DNA of 38,783 nucleotides from a virus (IMGVR_UViG_3300046477_000230:1-38783); one strand, 5' to 3'. Shown: positions 27,837 to 37,479, counted from the first letter of the stretch. The notes: generated by a model from the sequence alone, not told the origin. A program made the numbers and translations.

Positions 27837-29257
27837 GTGCGCGCCCTCGATACATCAACCCACGCACCATTTAGCGCAGTTTTCACAGGCGCCGACCATG
27901 ACAGTTCAAACACGCGGTCACGCGCATAGCCAAGGCGCTGCCATTGGATCGACGTCAGGTATTCGCCGATCTTGCCAAGCGATGCAGTGACGTAATTCCC
28001 CCACGATCGCCCGCGGTCGTCAGACCAGCGCAATCGAATTTCAGGATCGTCGCCACCGCCCGGCAACCCGTTCCCGACTTCCATATCAGCCACGAATTGA
28101 CGGAACAGAACGCGGTTACTATCTGCGCCGCTGATGTGGGGGAAGGATCGAATGCGAACGATCGTATCGCCGTTGTCAGTGTAGGCGTCAGGGTCCAACT
28201 CGTACACCGCGCCCGTTTCCCAATCGCCAACAAGGTTACGGCCCGAATTGAACGAATGGCAGTTCATGCGATGGCGACTGAGCGACCCGTCTACCTCAAG
28301 GTGCGCGCGCTGATGCCATTGCCCCGTCGACGTATCGAAGCACCATGTCTTTTTGGCAGCCGGGAACGTCAGCACGTAGAACGCATGACCGCCTTGCAGG
28401 TACGAAAATCCGATCGCGTCATCTATCCGGCTGTACGTGGCAAATTCAGCCTCTAGCGCGTGCGTCGACACACGCTCTGCTGCATAGTTTTTGCCGGCGA
28501 ACACGTAACCTTGACCCTGCAAGTCTTTCGACAGCCAGAACAGCGCAAGATCGATCTTCGCAACTGAATGCTTTGCCGCGCATCCATGCTCGATAAACAC
28601 GCCAGGCATGCGGCCGAACGTGAAATCAGATGCGCCGGTGTTGTACCAAACTTCGGTCGTCATCTCGCCAAACAACCAGATTTCGCGATGCATGACCGCG
28701 AGCGTTACAAGGTTGTCCGAGTACGTGTTTTTGCTCGCAATGTCCAGCGAGTCAAAAGCGATATCGTTGTAAAGCGATATGTAGAAGTGCTGCGTGCCGG
28801 GTTGATTGAAGATGAAATATCCGTCGACGTAATCAACCTTGTCCGCCCCGTAGAACGCCGGATCTGAACACTTCGTCATCACATTCGACGTCAGATCGAT
28901 CGTAAAACCGTTCGGCGAGCCGTCGACAACAAACACACTGAATGTGTTGTCGACCATCGATACGGGGCCGCTCTGAGTCGTCAACATGCCTAGCGACTTA
29001 TAGACGTTGGATGTGTCGACGGAATAGACCGTTGGCCCAACGACTTCATATCGCTTTCCGTTCGTCGCGGTATAAATGCAGCGCGATTCTCCCGCAACTG
29101 GCGGCGTCGATACGGGCGTCAGTCCGGGAGTCGGGTAATACGTGAACGGTGCGTTGGCGTCCTGCGGGTTCTGCTCTGCGTAGAGGTTCACGCAGCGCTG
29201 CGCGTCGGCGATGACGCTTTTCGCGGCGTAGGCACCGCCAGTCAGAGGAACTCTCAT
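27833..29257 (-). CDS. Packaged-DNA stabilisation / tail accessory factor (P22 gp10-like)
   Basis: 474 aa. The N-terminus MRVPLTGGAYAAKSVIADAQ with RCVNLYAEQNP and YYPTPGL is the signature of the gp10-like family (tail hub under the portal-gp4 stack). The rest is beta-propeller-like with repeated YSVD, FTIDL, GYFIF and WLSKD strands. It closes the filled head and connects to the tailspikes. It is coupled to the gp4-like gene by ATGA overlap. Confidence 0.85.
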   Translation of the reverse strand: MRVPLTGGAYAAKSVIADAQRCVNLYAEQNPQDANAPFTYYPTPGLTPVSTPPVAGESRCIYTATNGKRYEVVGPTVYSVDTSNVYKSLGMLTTQSGPVSMVDNTFSVFVVDGSPNGFTIDLTSNVMTKCSDPAFYGADKVDYVDGYFIFNQPGTQHFYISLYNDIAFDSLDIASKNTYSDNLVTLAVMHREIWLFGEMTTEVWYNTGASDFTFGRMPGVFIEHGCAAKHSVAKIDLALFWLSKDLQGQGYVFAGKNYAAERVSTHALEAEFATYSRIDDAIGFSYLQGGHAFYVLTFPAAKKTWCFDTSTGQWHQRAHLEVDGSLSRHRMNCHSFNSGRNLVGDWETGAVYELDPDAYTDNGDTIVRIRSFPHISGADSNRVLFRQFVADMEVGNGLPGGGDDPEIRLRWSDDRGRSWGNYVTASLGKIGEYLTSIQWQRLGYARDRVFELSWSAPVKTALNGAWVDVSRART

Positions 29258-29994
29258 CGATAGCTGTCGGAAGTGATGCTGTAGCGCGATCCGCCACCGA
29301 GAACGCCCGCAGGCATGGTCATCGACGGAATCTGCGTGTTCATGCGCTGAATGACGCGCTTCGCGTTTGCCGCCAGCTTCACTAACGACGGCGACGGCTC
29401 AATCTGATACGAAGGCGCAAGGAAAATCGCGAGGTTGTAGCGAATCGCAGCCATGTACGCAGGCGGAAGGCTGACTTGCATGCCGGGCGCAGTGAACTCG
29501 GGCAGCGCAGCGAGCACGGTTACGTGCAGCTCGTATTGCGCATTCGGCACCGGATAGAAGTACAGGTTGCCAAGCGGATAATCCGAATCGAGAAACACAT
29601 GATCCGGCAGGCTGTTGATCGACTTCGCGGCGATCAGGTTGTAATCCTCGCGGGCGCGAATGATTCCAAGCGGGTAATCAACTGGCGTGCTGCTCGTTGA
29701 GAGGCGCACAAAAGCCGATTTGATATCGCTCGGGCGCGGCGCTTCAAAGTCTCCGCCAGGCCCGATCGTGTACGAAAGCGCACCGGTCGCTTGGCGCGTC
29801 ACGTCGATCAGGTGATAGATCGAAAGACGATCCACCGCCCACAGATCGAGCATCATATTTAGCGTCGCAAGCGCGTCGGCGGTGTCTTCGGCGCTTACCG
29901 ATTGCCCGATACCAAGCGCGCCGATATCCTTCAGGGCGAGCGTTATCAAGTCGAGCGCGGTAGTCGCGCCCAACTGCTGGACCGTGATAGCCAT
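29254..29994 (-). CDS. Head-completion / tail accessory factor (P22 gp4-like)
   Basis: 246 aa starting with a helical domain (LDLITLALKDIGALGIGQSV; ALATLNMMLDLWAVDRLSIY) and a mixed beta domain (PLGIIRAREDYNLIAAKSIN; YPLGNLYFYPVPNAQYELHV). Both are typical of the P22 gp4-like family that attaches to the portal and starts tail assembly. It lies directly before the gp10-like gene, as in P22. 13 bases separate it from tailspike 2. Confidence 0.85.
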   Translation of the reverse strand: MAITVQQLGATTALDLITLALKDIGALGIGQSVSAEDTADALATLNMMLDLWAVDRLSIYHLIDVTRQATGALSYTIGPGGDFEAPRPSDIKSAFVRLSTSSTPVDYPLGIIRAREDYNLIAAKSINSLPDHVFLDSDYPLGNLYFYPVPNAQYELHVTVLAALPEFTAPGMQVSLPPAYMAAIRYNLAIFLAPSYQIEPSPSLVKLAANAKRVIQRMNTQIPSMTMPAGVLGGGSRYSITSDSYR

Positions 29995-30007
29995 TTATGT
30001 TCGCTCG

Positions 30008-31801
30008 TTAGAGAGTTCCTGAGCCGCCAACCTTCCAGGCCGCCCCATCAAAGATGATCTTCTGATACGTGCCAGCCGTCGTTAGCTGCGCGATCGTGAA
30101 GCCGGTGTCAACATCAACAATCACGATATTGAATGCGCCCGTCGCCGTCGAATACCGCTGGAACTCAAACGGGCGCTGAAAATCCGACATATTCGCCTTA
30201 GGCGGCAACTGAATCGTGATCGCTGCCGTCAGCGCAGCCGTGAAAATCTGCAACGAAGAATCCGCATACGTCAGGGGGTAAGTCGCCCCGCTCGCGGCAA
30301 CGTTGTAGGCATGCCCCTTGATCGGCTCATAGCAATATCCGCCCGTGTACGGCGCCGATGCCCCTTTGGTCAATTGGTGCTGGCCGTGCAGCCTTACCTT
30401 GTTCGTCGTCCAAAAGTCATTTGCCGAAATGACAAAACTTGCGCTCGTGCTAGTGACGTTCACCGCGGACTGGAACGGGTTCGCAATCTGGTAAATTCCG
30501 CCAGAACTTGTAACCGTAAGGTTGGCAGAAGCAAGATACAGATAGCCGGTGTTCAGGAACTGGCAACCGCTGAGCGAGTAGGCGACGCGGTAGCTCTGGC
30601 TGTTGTTGATCGTAAGGGGGCTGTAGAAGTAGCACCCATCGAACGAGCCGGCATTTGATTGCGTTCCGCCCACCACATATGCCGATGGCTTCGCCGTGTT
30701 ATTCGCGTCGTTATCGAACTCGCAGCCCACCCATCGAGTCGCATTCGTGAATCCAAATTTCGTTACACCAAGGTCTGTTTGCGTTACCCGATAGTTGTAG
30801 CAATGCAGGCTTTTGAATTCCCACCCGGCGCACGCTTCGGCGTTCACGTTCGCCAGAACGTTATCAAACGCCCGCACCCGGTCGAGAATGCCGTCCGTGT
30901 TGTTCGATCCTGTTGGCGAACTCACGTAGAGACCGTGACCGCCATTGTTGTACAGGTCGCAGGCAACCCAGTTGTTATTGTTCAGCGTCGATGTGATCGT
31001 CGTGCCGCCGAGCGTCTTGCCTGTCTGCATCCAGCCGTGGCCCGCGGCATTGAACACGTTCACGCGCTCGAACAACGAATTCCAGTGCTGCGTGATGATG
31101 CCCGCAGTCGTCGCGAGTCCGTTCAAATCGACATTCAGGTCACAGATTCGAATGGGCGAGTTAACTGCGTTGACATTGCCAACCCACTGTGCAGCCGCAA
31201 TGCCATATGTTGCGTCTGAGCCAGCCGCGATTTTCTTCAGCGTCGCGCCGCGACCATCGATGACAATCGCCCAATTGCGCGCCGGATATGATCCGCTGCC
31301 CGTGTAGGATGCAGCATTCGGGAGCGTTATGTTTGTGAATCCATAGACAGACCCCGGAACACACTCGCCCTTGTCGCCCAAAGCCAGCGCGTTTAGCCAA
31401 GCCTGAAGTGCGACCGTGTCATCCGTCACTCCGTCGCCCTTCGCGCCGAAATCCTGCGGCGTCGATGGCTCGTCGCCTATCTTCTTGAGGATCGGACGCG
31501 GAACAGCGCCGGCGCCGGTCTGCGTGAAGCTGTCAAGCGCAAGCTGGTCTTCTAGCAGGATGTCGTCAATCTGATACTGCTTGATCCCGCGCCCGCTGAT
31601 ACTCAACGAATAACGCCCATCAGCCGCATAGAACGCGAAGAAGCCGAGGTTATCCGTGATAAGCGGATTCGCCTGGGCGGCGCCGTCGTTCGTCGAATAA
31701 ATTGTCGCCGATGTGAGCGACGGGTAATTCAAGACGGTAACAATAGCGCCCGGAACAGCCTGCCCGCTCTGCGTCGTGATGTTATTGGCGTATCGCTGCA
31801 T
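30008..31801 (-). CDS. Tailspike / fibre protein 2 (pectate-lyase-like)
   Basis: 597 aa. An N-terminal beta domain (MQRYANNITTQSGQAVPGAI; ITDNLGFFAFYAADGRYSLS) is a known virion-attachment style, followed at about residue 115 by PQDFGAKGDGVTDDTVALQA, the start of a pectate-lyase-like beta-helix, and a C-terminal beta domain. It differs in sequence from tailspike 1. Its place between coat and gp4-like genes is not the usual P22 position. Start overlaps the stop of the small HeH-like gene by one base. It probably recognises a different receptor or branches from the other spike. Confidence 0.82.
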   Translation of the reverse strand: MQRYANNITTQSGQAVPGAIVTVLNYPSLTSATIYSTNDGAAQANPLITDNLGFFAFYAADGRYSLSISGRGIKQYQIDDILLEDQLALDSFTQTGAGAVPRPILKKIGDEPSTPQDFGAKGDGVTDDTVALQAWLNALALGDKGECVPGSVYGFTNITLPNAASYTGSGSYPARNWAIVIDGRGATLKKIAAGSDATYGIAAAQWVGNVNAVNSPIRICDLNVDLNGLATTAGIITQHWNSLFERVNVFNAAGHGWMQTGKTLGGTTITSTLNNNNWVACDLYNNGGHGLYVSSPTGSNNTDGILDRVRAFDNVLANVNAEACAGWEFKSLHCYNYRVTQTDLGVTKFGFTNATRWVGCEFDNDANNTAKPSAYVVGGTQSNAGSFDGCYFYSPLTINNSQSYRVAYSLSGCQFLNTGYLYLASANLTVTSSGGIYQIANPFQSAVNVTSTSASFVISANDFWTTNKVRLHGQHQLTKGASAPYTGGYCYEPIKGHAYNVAASGATYPLTYADSSLQIFTAALTAAITIQLPPKANMSDFQRPFEFQRYSTATGAFNIVIVDVDTGFTIAQLTTAGTYQKIIFDGAAWKVGGSGTL

Positions 31802-32025
31802 TAGACTGCCTCTAGTGCGGCCCGAATCTTGTCATCGGACCATCGTTTGTCGATCTTTACGCCCCTCTCTGTCGCGATCTTCAACAGAGCTTCGCGCGTG
31901 TCTGCGTCGTCAGAGCTAAGCAGTGCGGCTTCTTCTTCGGCGTTGTGGACGATCTTTTCGCCCACGAATTTGGGGTATTCCTGATGCACGTAAGGCGGCG
32001 GCGGCTTGTGCGGCCAAAGTGACAT
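31801..32025 (-). CDS. Small HeH/SAP-like protein (74 aa)
   Basis: The start at 32025 (MSLWPHKPPPPYVHQEYPKF) has GAGGA 6 bases before it. The C-terminal 40 residues (DADTREALLKIATERGVKID) match the helix-extended-helix (HeH/LEM-SAP) fold often found after coat genes and linked with nucleic acid or capsid contact. Terminator 32040-32070 separates it from the coat gene. Confidence 0.7.
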   Translation of the reverse strand: MSLWPHKPPPPYVHQEYPKFVGEKIVHNAEEEAALLSSDDADTREALLKIATERGVKIDKRWSDDKIRAALEAV

Positions 32026-32039
32026 GTCATCCTCGAATG

Positions 32040-32070
32040 AAAAAGCCCCCAGGCTTGTGGCGAGGGGGCT
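32040..32070 (-). terminator. Rho-independent terminator after coat gene
   Basis: On the minus strand AGCCCCC (32070-32064) pairs with GGGGGCT (32050-32044), followed by TTTT. It probably lowers tail gene expression relative to coat. Confidence 0.8.
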
Positions 32071-32078
32071 TTCGTGGC

Positions 32079-33275
32079 TTAGTTGCTCAGGATACGAGCG
32101 GCGAGCTGCGCGCGCAGCGTCTGGTAGCCGTACAGCACGTCGAGACGACACGGCAGGTTGTCGCTGTTGATGTCGTACTGGCGGATAATACGCATCGACA
32201 CGCCGTCGAACACTTCGCGCGCCTTCCAATCCACGCCGTCAGGCATCACCAAGTCAGCCGACACGAACGCGAATGCATCCTTGTGGAATGCGAGCGACGG
32301 CTTGTAGACCGCCGATGCGCCGCCGACCTTGACGATGTTCGCGCCGTTAGCGAGGCCCGTCGACACGACGTTTTGGCTGCCGCCGCTGGTGTAGATCGCG
32401 GGAGCAATCTGCAGCGTGCCGGCGCCGCCTGCGTAGTCTTGCGTGACCACGAAGTTATGCAGAACGCCCGTATCGGCCTTCGTTTCCGGGTGCACGCGGT
32501 TCGTGCCGGCGAAGGTGATGACGTCGCCCTTCTTGAACGTGGTCGAGCCAGCGGCAACAACAACCGACGTCGAGCCGTTCGCGGTTACAGCGCCGTTGAC
32601 CGTGTAGCCGGTCGTCGATGCGGACGTTCCGGTCGTTGCAGACGGGAGAAGCGTGTTTTCGTAAATGTCGCCGAAGCCCGCGGTGCGGCCGACCTTACCT
32701 TCGCGATACTGCTGCGAGATTTCCTTCGAGTCTTGGAAAAGACCCTTTAGCGCGTCGACCAAGTCGAGGTTGTCTTGCGTGTTCAGGATCAGCGTGCGGA
32801 CATCGCTCGGCGCAAGGTTGTCGACGAGCAGCTTACGCGCGCCGAGCGCCGACTTCATCGCGATCGGGTTGCCGATGTTGTTCACGACGTTGTACACGTC
32901 GTTGACCATGCTGAACGCGTCTGCTTCGATGTTCGCGGCGAGAACAGCCATTGCCGGCTCGATGATGCGGCTCGAAAAGTCGTCGAGCGAAAGCGTCAGG
33001 TCTTTCGACGAGAAGTTGATGTCGACGCCCTTCTGCGTCGCCATCTGCAGCGTGACGCTGTTTTCCTGCGTGTCTTGGACCTGCAGCGCCGGGCCAGTTC
33101 GCACCGTGTAGCGGTTCGGGAGGCGAATCTTCAGCGTGTCGCCGATCTTCGCGCCTTCGATCGCATACGACGCGTCGTATTGGCGGTTAATCGAGCCGAT
33201 GAAGTTGAGCTTCTGGTGCAGAATCGCAAGAGCTTTGCGGGTAACTGCGGTCGGAGTAAGAAGGTTGTTAGACAT
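32079..33275 (-). CDS. Major capsid protein (P22 coat-like, HK97 fold)
   Basis: 398 aa. The N-terminus MSNNLLTPTAVTRKALAILH and the LPNRYTVRTGPALQVQDTQE region fit the P22 coat family. A beta-rich insert (about 230-270, SVVVAAGSTTFKKGDVITFAG in part) is in the place of the P22 insertion domain. It follows the scaffold gene and lies between two terminators, the arrangement expected for the most abundant virion protein. Confidence 0.92.
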   Translation of the reverse strand: MSNNLLTPTAVTRKALAILHQKLNFIGSINRQYDASYAIEGAKIGDTLKIRLPNRYTVRTGPALQVQDTQENSVTLQMATQKGVDINFSSKDLTLSLDDFSSRIIEPAMAVLAANIEADAFSMVNDVYNVVNNIGNPIAMKSALGARKLLVDNLAPSDVRTLILNTQDNLDLVDALKGLFQDSKEISQQYREGKVGRTAGFGDIYENTLLPSATTGTSASTTGYTVNGAVTANGSTSVVVAAGSTTFKKGDVITFAGTNRVHPETKADTGVLHNFVVTQDYAGGAGTLQIAPAIYTSGGSQNVVSTGLANGANIVKVGGASAVYKPSLAFHKDAFAFVSADLVMPDGVDWKAREVFDGVSMRIIRQYDINSDNLPCRLDVLYGYQTLRAQLAARILSN

Positions 33276-33293
33276 GAAACCCTTTCAGTAATG

Positions 33294-33314
33294 AAAAAAC
33301 CCGCCGAAGCGGGC
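33294..33314 (-). terminator. Rho-independent terminator between scaffold and coat
   Basis: On the minus strand CCCGC-TTCG-GCGGG (33313-33300) is followed by six T residues, 19 bases before the coat start. A terminator directly upstream of coat implies antitermination or a coat promoter. Confidence 0.75.
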
Positions 33315-33335
33315 TTATCTGGATGGCGGAAGCGC

Positions 33336-34064
33336 CTACCGTTTGTTGTGGCGGCGCATCCATTCGTCGATTGGCAAGTCATCGCTCAAGCCAGTCGGCG
33401 CGACACGACCGGAGCCAACAGGCTTGATCGGTTCGGGCGCACGCGACACAGGCGGGGGCGTCGGCGCAGGCTTCGGCGCGCTCAAAGATGCTTCGATCTT
33501 GGCGAGTTCGATAGCCATGCGCACAGGCGGAAGGGACAAGACGCGCTCAGCCGTCTCCGGGTCTTGGCCAAGTGCGTGCAGCACCTTATGACCGTGACCC
33601 ATCGACGTGACGGCTTCAAGGAAGTCTTGTGAGGCGCCACCGAGCATCTGAAACGTGCGCAGGGACGAATCCCAATCGCCGCCGAAGTCGGTTTTGCCTG
33701 CGTCGAAAACCTTGTTGCACGATTCGTTGAATCGCTCTTGCTGAATCAGCTTTTTCGCCTCTTCGCGGATCTGGTCGGGCGTCACCGCCTGGCCGGTCTG
33801 CTCTTGCGGCGGCTGAATCTCACGCAAGCGCGCCTCAATGGCTTCGCGCTGTCGCCTTTCCTCGTACTTCTCACGCGTCAACTGATCGATGCGCCGTTGT
33901 GCCCAATCGGTTTTGGGCTTCGGTGCTTCCTGCGGCTGCTTCTCGGTCGTTTCCGCGGTTTGCTCGGTGCTCGTGTCCGTGCTTACTTCTTCAGCGAGCG
34001 GTTGCGCCTGTTCCAGATCCGTAGGCGTGACGGTTTCCAACTGAGTTTGATCTTCGGTTTGCAT
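33336..34064 (-). CDS. Scaffolding protein
   Basis: 242 aa. The N-terminus is acidic and Gln/Thr/Glu-rich (about residues 1-50), the middle a charged coiled coil (RRIDQLTREKYEERRQREAI), and the C-terminus a short basic helix (DDLPIDEWMRRHNKR) like the coat-binding end of P22 gp8. It sits between portal and coat. It guides procapsid assembly and leaves before or during packaging. Confidence 0.85.
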   Translation of the reverse strand: MQTEDQTQLETVTPTDLEQAQPLAEEVSTDTSTEQTAETTEKQPQEAPKPKTDWAQRRIDQLTREKYEERRQREAIEARLREIQPPQEQTGQAVTPDQIREEAKKLIQQERFNESCNKVFDAGKTDFGGDWDSSLRTFQMLGGASQDFLEAVTSMGHGHKVLHALGQDPETAERVLSLPPVRMAIELAKIEASLSAPKPAPTPPPVSRAPEPIKPVGSGRVAPTGLSDDLPIDEWMRRHNKR

Positions 34065-34108
34065 GGCCTAGCCAAGTAGAGTGCCCGGTGATGCCGCACC
34101 GGTACGGT

Positions 34109-36253
34109 TTATTGCTGTTGAGCGGGCAAAGAAAAACCCGCACTAGGCGGGTTCGGTTGCATCTGTTGCGGCTGCATCTGCGGATCAGGCGGCACACCTT
34201 CTGGAGAGCCGGTCTGCATCATCTGCATGACGACTTGCGTTGCGACGTGCGCGACGACTTCAGGATCGAGCGGCTGACCGAGAGCCTGCAGGCGCTTCGT
34301 CTCGGCGTCGTATGCCTTGATGTTCGTATCCTGCTGCTCCTTACCCTGCCTCGCCTCTTGAAGCTGCTGCGTCAAGTGCTCGATCATCTCGCCCATGTGC
34401 TGCATCTTCTGCGTCATGTCCTGCTCTTGCGGCGTCGGACCATCGCCGAGCAACGCAGGCGGAATAGCGCGGCGCAGACGCTCAGACACGTCCTGAGCCA
34501 TCGGGAAGTCAGCGGCCTTAAACAACAAGTCGCCCGCCTTACCCATCAGTTCTTCGTTCTGGCCGATAATCTGCGAGAGCGCATGGAATGCCTCCTGACG
34601 GCGCGTCTCGTAGTTCGGGCCGACTTCAACCGTGACGTCGTAACGACCGATGCCAGGGTTGTAGATCAACTGCGCAGCCTGTTCCGGCGTCAGCTTTTCG
34701 TCGCGGTCAACCTGCACCGGCTGCCCAGATTGGTCGCCGATCGGATGCGGCTGGCTCGTATCGAGCGTCGCGAAGTCTTCCGTCCCGTCTTCACCAACGA
34801 TGCGCATAACGCGGCGCGTGTCGTACACCTTCGGGATCAGATCTACCAGCACGCGGCCGGTGTAGCGAATCGCGCGAGCAACGTTGTCGATGAAGTGATA
34901 GGTCGCTTTGTCGCCCTGGCGCTGACGAGCTGCGATCGCAACGCCAGCGTCAGCATTCGACTCAGCGCCGAACGTCTCTTGATACTGGCCGGACGCCATC
35001 ATGAGTTCTTGCTGCGCCGTCTGCATGGCCGTCAGATACGCCTGCGCGCCCACTGGCGGCTGCTCGCGCTGCGGACGCTCGATAGGCGTTCCGTCCTCGC
35101 GGACGCTGTTGTACGGCAGATATGCGCGGTTCTCGTGGTTCGCATTCGCCCAATGGCTCTCGAACCCTTGAATCGCCTCAACGGGCGCGATGAACGGCGT
35201 TTTCGTCTGCAGCGCAATGAACTCAGCCTCAGCCGAACTCATGAAGTTGTACATGCGCTGCGGGTCTTTCAGGTTCCGCGTGTGCCCCTTGCGCTCAATC
35301 TTGCCGTCAATGTCGACTTCCTCGCCGACGACACGCACGATCGGGATATAGCGGCCGGGCCATTCCTTCTTGTCAATGACCTTATCGCCCGCGATCTTGT
35401 ACCACTCGACCACAGGCTTATCGATCGTGCGGCGCTTGATGTTCGGATCAGCCTCGACAGCCTGGCGGTCTTGATCGTTCAGATCAGACAGGAACGACGG
35501 GCCAAGCACCGGATGTGCGACGAGCAGATCCTTGCGGCTCGTCTTGCGGAAGTACTCGCATACGCGGATGCGATCGTTGCCGAGCCATTCGCTGCCGTTG
35601 TTCCCATCCATCGCGAACACGACCGGGCCACCTTCGCCAGAAAAGCCAGGGTACTCTGCGTCGAATTCCTCGCGCGTCATGTCCTCGAACACGAACGCGA
35701 ACTTCATGTCGGCTCCGTCGCCCGACTGGATATCCGGGTCAATCGAAACCGTCAGCGGGTTTTTAACGCGCCGGATGAAGATTTCCTGATCGAACGAGCC
35801 ATCATGCGCGTATTCGGTCACGACGCGCCAATATCCAATTCCGCCCCAAACCGCGAATTCCGTCGCGGTGTCGTAGGCAATCTCTGCGTGCGAGTTGTAC
35901 TCGATGTGACGCACGATGCCGTCGAGAATGCGCGCGATCTGGATATCAGCCTTGCCGTCGATCGGCAGGCACTTGACCGAAGGCTTGTTCTGCTTCGCGT
36001 CGTTGATGATCTGGAAGCAGTGTTGCCGAACCTTGTTGATTGTCAGGCACGGTCGGCCCATCTTGTCTCGGCGCTGACGCATGTTCGTATCCCATTGCCA
36101 GCCGTTTTCGCTGTCGCCGTTCGCGAACTTCACGTCTTCGATGAAACGCTGCCGAAAATCGCGCTCTGCCGTCTGGCAGCGCTCGAAACGCTTATGCGCT
36201 TCACGAACGATGCTATCCGAGCCGTCGTCGTCTTTTTGCTTCTTACGTGCCAT
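34109..36253 (-). CDS. Portal protein (P22 gp1-like)
   Basis: 714 aa. The N-terminus RKKQKDDDGSDSIVREAHKR and the WQWDTNMRQRRDKMGRPCLT block, followed by INKVRQHCFQIINDAKQNKP, are hallmarks of the P22-type portal. The C-terminus has a long Gln-rich helix (QDMTQKMQHMGEMIEHLTQQ), the barrel seen in P22. It forms the dodecameric ring through which DNA enters. A 55-base gap containing a terminator region separates it from scaffold; TerL ends two bases upstream. Confidence 0.92.
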   Translation of the reverse strand: MARKKQKDDDGSDSIVREAHKRFERCQTAERDFRQRFIEDVKFANGDSENGWQWDTNMRQRRDKMGRPCLTINKVRQHCFQIINDAKQNKPSVKCLPIDGKADIQIARILDGIVRHIEYNSHAEIAYDTATEFAVWGGIGYWRVVTEYAHDGSFDQEIFIRRVKNPLTVSIDPDIQSGDGADMKFAFVFEDMTREEFDAEYPGFSGEGGPVVFAMDGNNGSEWLGNDRIRVCEYFRKTSRKDLLVAHPVLGPSFLSDLNDQDRQAVEADPNIKRRTIDKPVVEWYKIAGDKVIDKKEWPGRYIPIVRVVGEEVDIDGKIERKGHTRNLKDPQRMYNFMSSAEAEFIALQTKTPFIAPVEAIQGFESHWANANHENRAYLPYNSVREDGTPIERPQREQPPVGAQAYLTAMQTAQQELMMASGQYQETFGAESNADAGVAIAARQRQGDKATYHFIDNVARAIRYTGRVLVDLIPKVYDTRRVMRIVGEDGTEDFATLDTSQPHPIGDQSGQPVQVDRDEKLTPEQAAQLIYNPGIGRYDVTVEVGPNYETRRQEAFHALSQIIGQNEELMGKAGDLLFKAADFPMAQDVSERLRRAIPPALLGDGPTPQEQDMTQKMQHMGEMIEHLTQQLQEARQGKEQQDTNIKAYDAETKRLQALGQPLDPEVVAHVATQVVMQMMQTGSPEGVPPDPQMQPQQMQPNPPSAGFSLPAQQQ
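34130..34151 (-). terminator. Terminator inside portal gene 3' end
   Basis: On the minus strand ACCCGC-CTAGT-GCGGGT (34151-34135) is followed by TTTTTC. It overlaps the last codons of the portal gene. The hairpin is nearly the same as at 21347-21370. Confidence 0.75.
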
Positions 36254-36255
36254 TG

Positions 36256-37479
36256 TTAGCCCATCCAGCCCGCGTGGGCTGGTTCAACGTATTTGTGGGT
36301 GATCTGAGTCTTAGCAGCGCGTCGCGCGCCCTCACAGGCGTATCGCAACGCGTCGATGACGTGGTTATCCTTGTCTTCGAGAGTCGGCAGGATGGCGCCC
36401 GTCAACGGGTCTTCCTTGTACTTGTAGAGCGAGAGCTCATCGATCAGATGCTTGCAGCGCGGGTGAACGATGATGTCGAACGACTTCAGGAACTCGACGC
36501 CCTCTTCCAGCGACTTCGCGCCCTTGATGGCCGGCCGAATCTTCGGGAAGCCGTTCTTCTGCATGTGACTGATCGTTTCCGGCCGCGCAGAGTCAGCCGT
36601 GATAGGCCACTTCTCCGCATCAGGCACGCTCATGAACAACTCAGGCAGGTTCACGATCTCGCAGCCGACTTGATACGCCTCGTAATCGACGTAGAGCAGA
36701 TGCCCTTGAATGTCACAGCGGATCAGCACCGTAGGGTCGACGGAGAAGCCCCAATCCGCACCAAGGCGGAATATTGTTCCTTCCGGTCGCTCGAACTCTT
36801 CGATGCGCCAGTTCTTGAATACGCGCGCTTCGCTGTTCTGCTGGTACTTTCCAAGCCAGATATGCGCGTACTTGTCCGGGTCGCGCCGCTTGTCGTACTC
36901 CATTTCAATGCGCAGCTCGTCGGGGAGCCATGGATTGTCCATGTAGTTCGCCTCGACAATGACCGAGCCAGGCGGCGGCTCAGCGCAGCGCAGCAATGCG
37001 TCGACCGGATCAGATGCGCTGCTAGGGTTCCATGAGAACCAAAGTTCTGAGCCGGGCTTACGCAGCGTCGGACGCAGCATGTCTAGCGATCGCTGGCTAA
37101 CGCTCTGCGCTTCCTCTACCCATGCGATATCGAAGCCTTCCAGCGACTTGATCGAGTCCGCCGTGTGGTTCTGAAGCCCCTGAAAGATAATCAAGCCGCC
37201 AGTCGACGACTTGATCTGCGCATCCTGTACGTCGAAGTAAGCGCCAGCGTTCAGCGATTCGATCTTGCCTTCGAGAAGTTTCTTGACCGATTGCTTGAGC
37301 GACTTCTGGACTTCACGGACACACACGGCGTCCGTCTTTTCCATGATGCTGCGCTCGATCAGCATTTCGCCGAAGAAATGCGACTTGCCCGAGCCTCGAC
37401 CGCCGTGAGCGCCCTTGTAGCGGGCAGGCTCTAACAGCGGAACGTAGACCTCAGGTGTTTGAATTTGGAGGATTGACAA
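36256..37479 (-). CDS. terL: Terminase large subunit
   Basis: 407 aa, PBSX/P22-like TerL. ATPase: Walker A-like GGRGSGKS (26-33), Walker B IAWVEEA (118-124). RNase H-like nuclease: Asp242 in GADWGFS, Asp296 in TADSARPE, and Asp376 in HVIDALRY. It pumps DNA into the procapsid and cuts it. With the P22-like portal this points to headful packaging, in keeping with a circularly permuted genome. It overlaps the small-subunit gene by 29 bases. Confidence 0.95.
   Translation of the reverse strand: MSILQIQTPEVYVPLLEPARYKGAHGGRGSGKSHFFGEMLIERSIMEKTDAVCVREVQKSLKQSVKKLLEGKIESLNAGAYFDVQDAQIKSSTGGLIIFQGLQNHTADSIKSLEGFDIAWVEEAQSVSQRSLDMLRPTLRKPGSELWFSWNPSSASDPVDALLRCAEPPPGSVIVEANYMDNPWLPDELRIEMEYDKRRDPDKYAHIWLGKYQQNSEARVFKNWRIEEFERPEGTIFRLGADWGFSVDPTVLIRCDIQGHLLYVDYEAYQVGCEIVNLPELFMSVPDAEKWPITADSARPETISHMQKNGFPKIRPAIKGAKSLEEGVEFLKSFDIIVHPRCKHLIDELSLYKYKEDPLTGAILPTLEDKDNHVIDALRYACEGARRAAKTQITHKYVEPAHAGWMG

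Noticed and set aside
34088-36259. 723-codon open frame opposite the portal gene
   Set aside because: It is the antisense shadow of a well-supported portal gene in GC-rich DNA; its translation is Arg/Leu/Val-rich without any domain.
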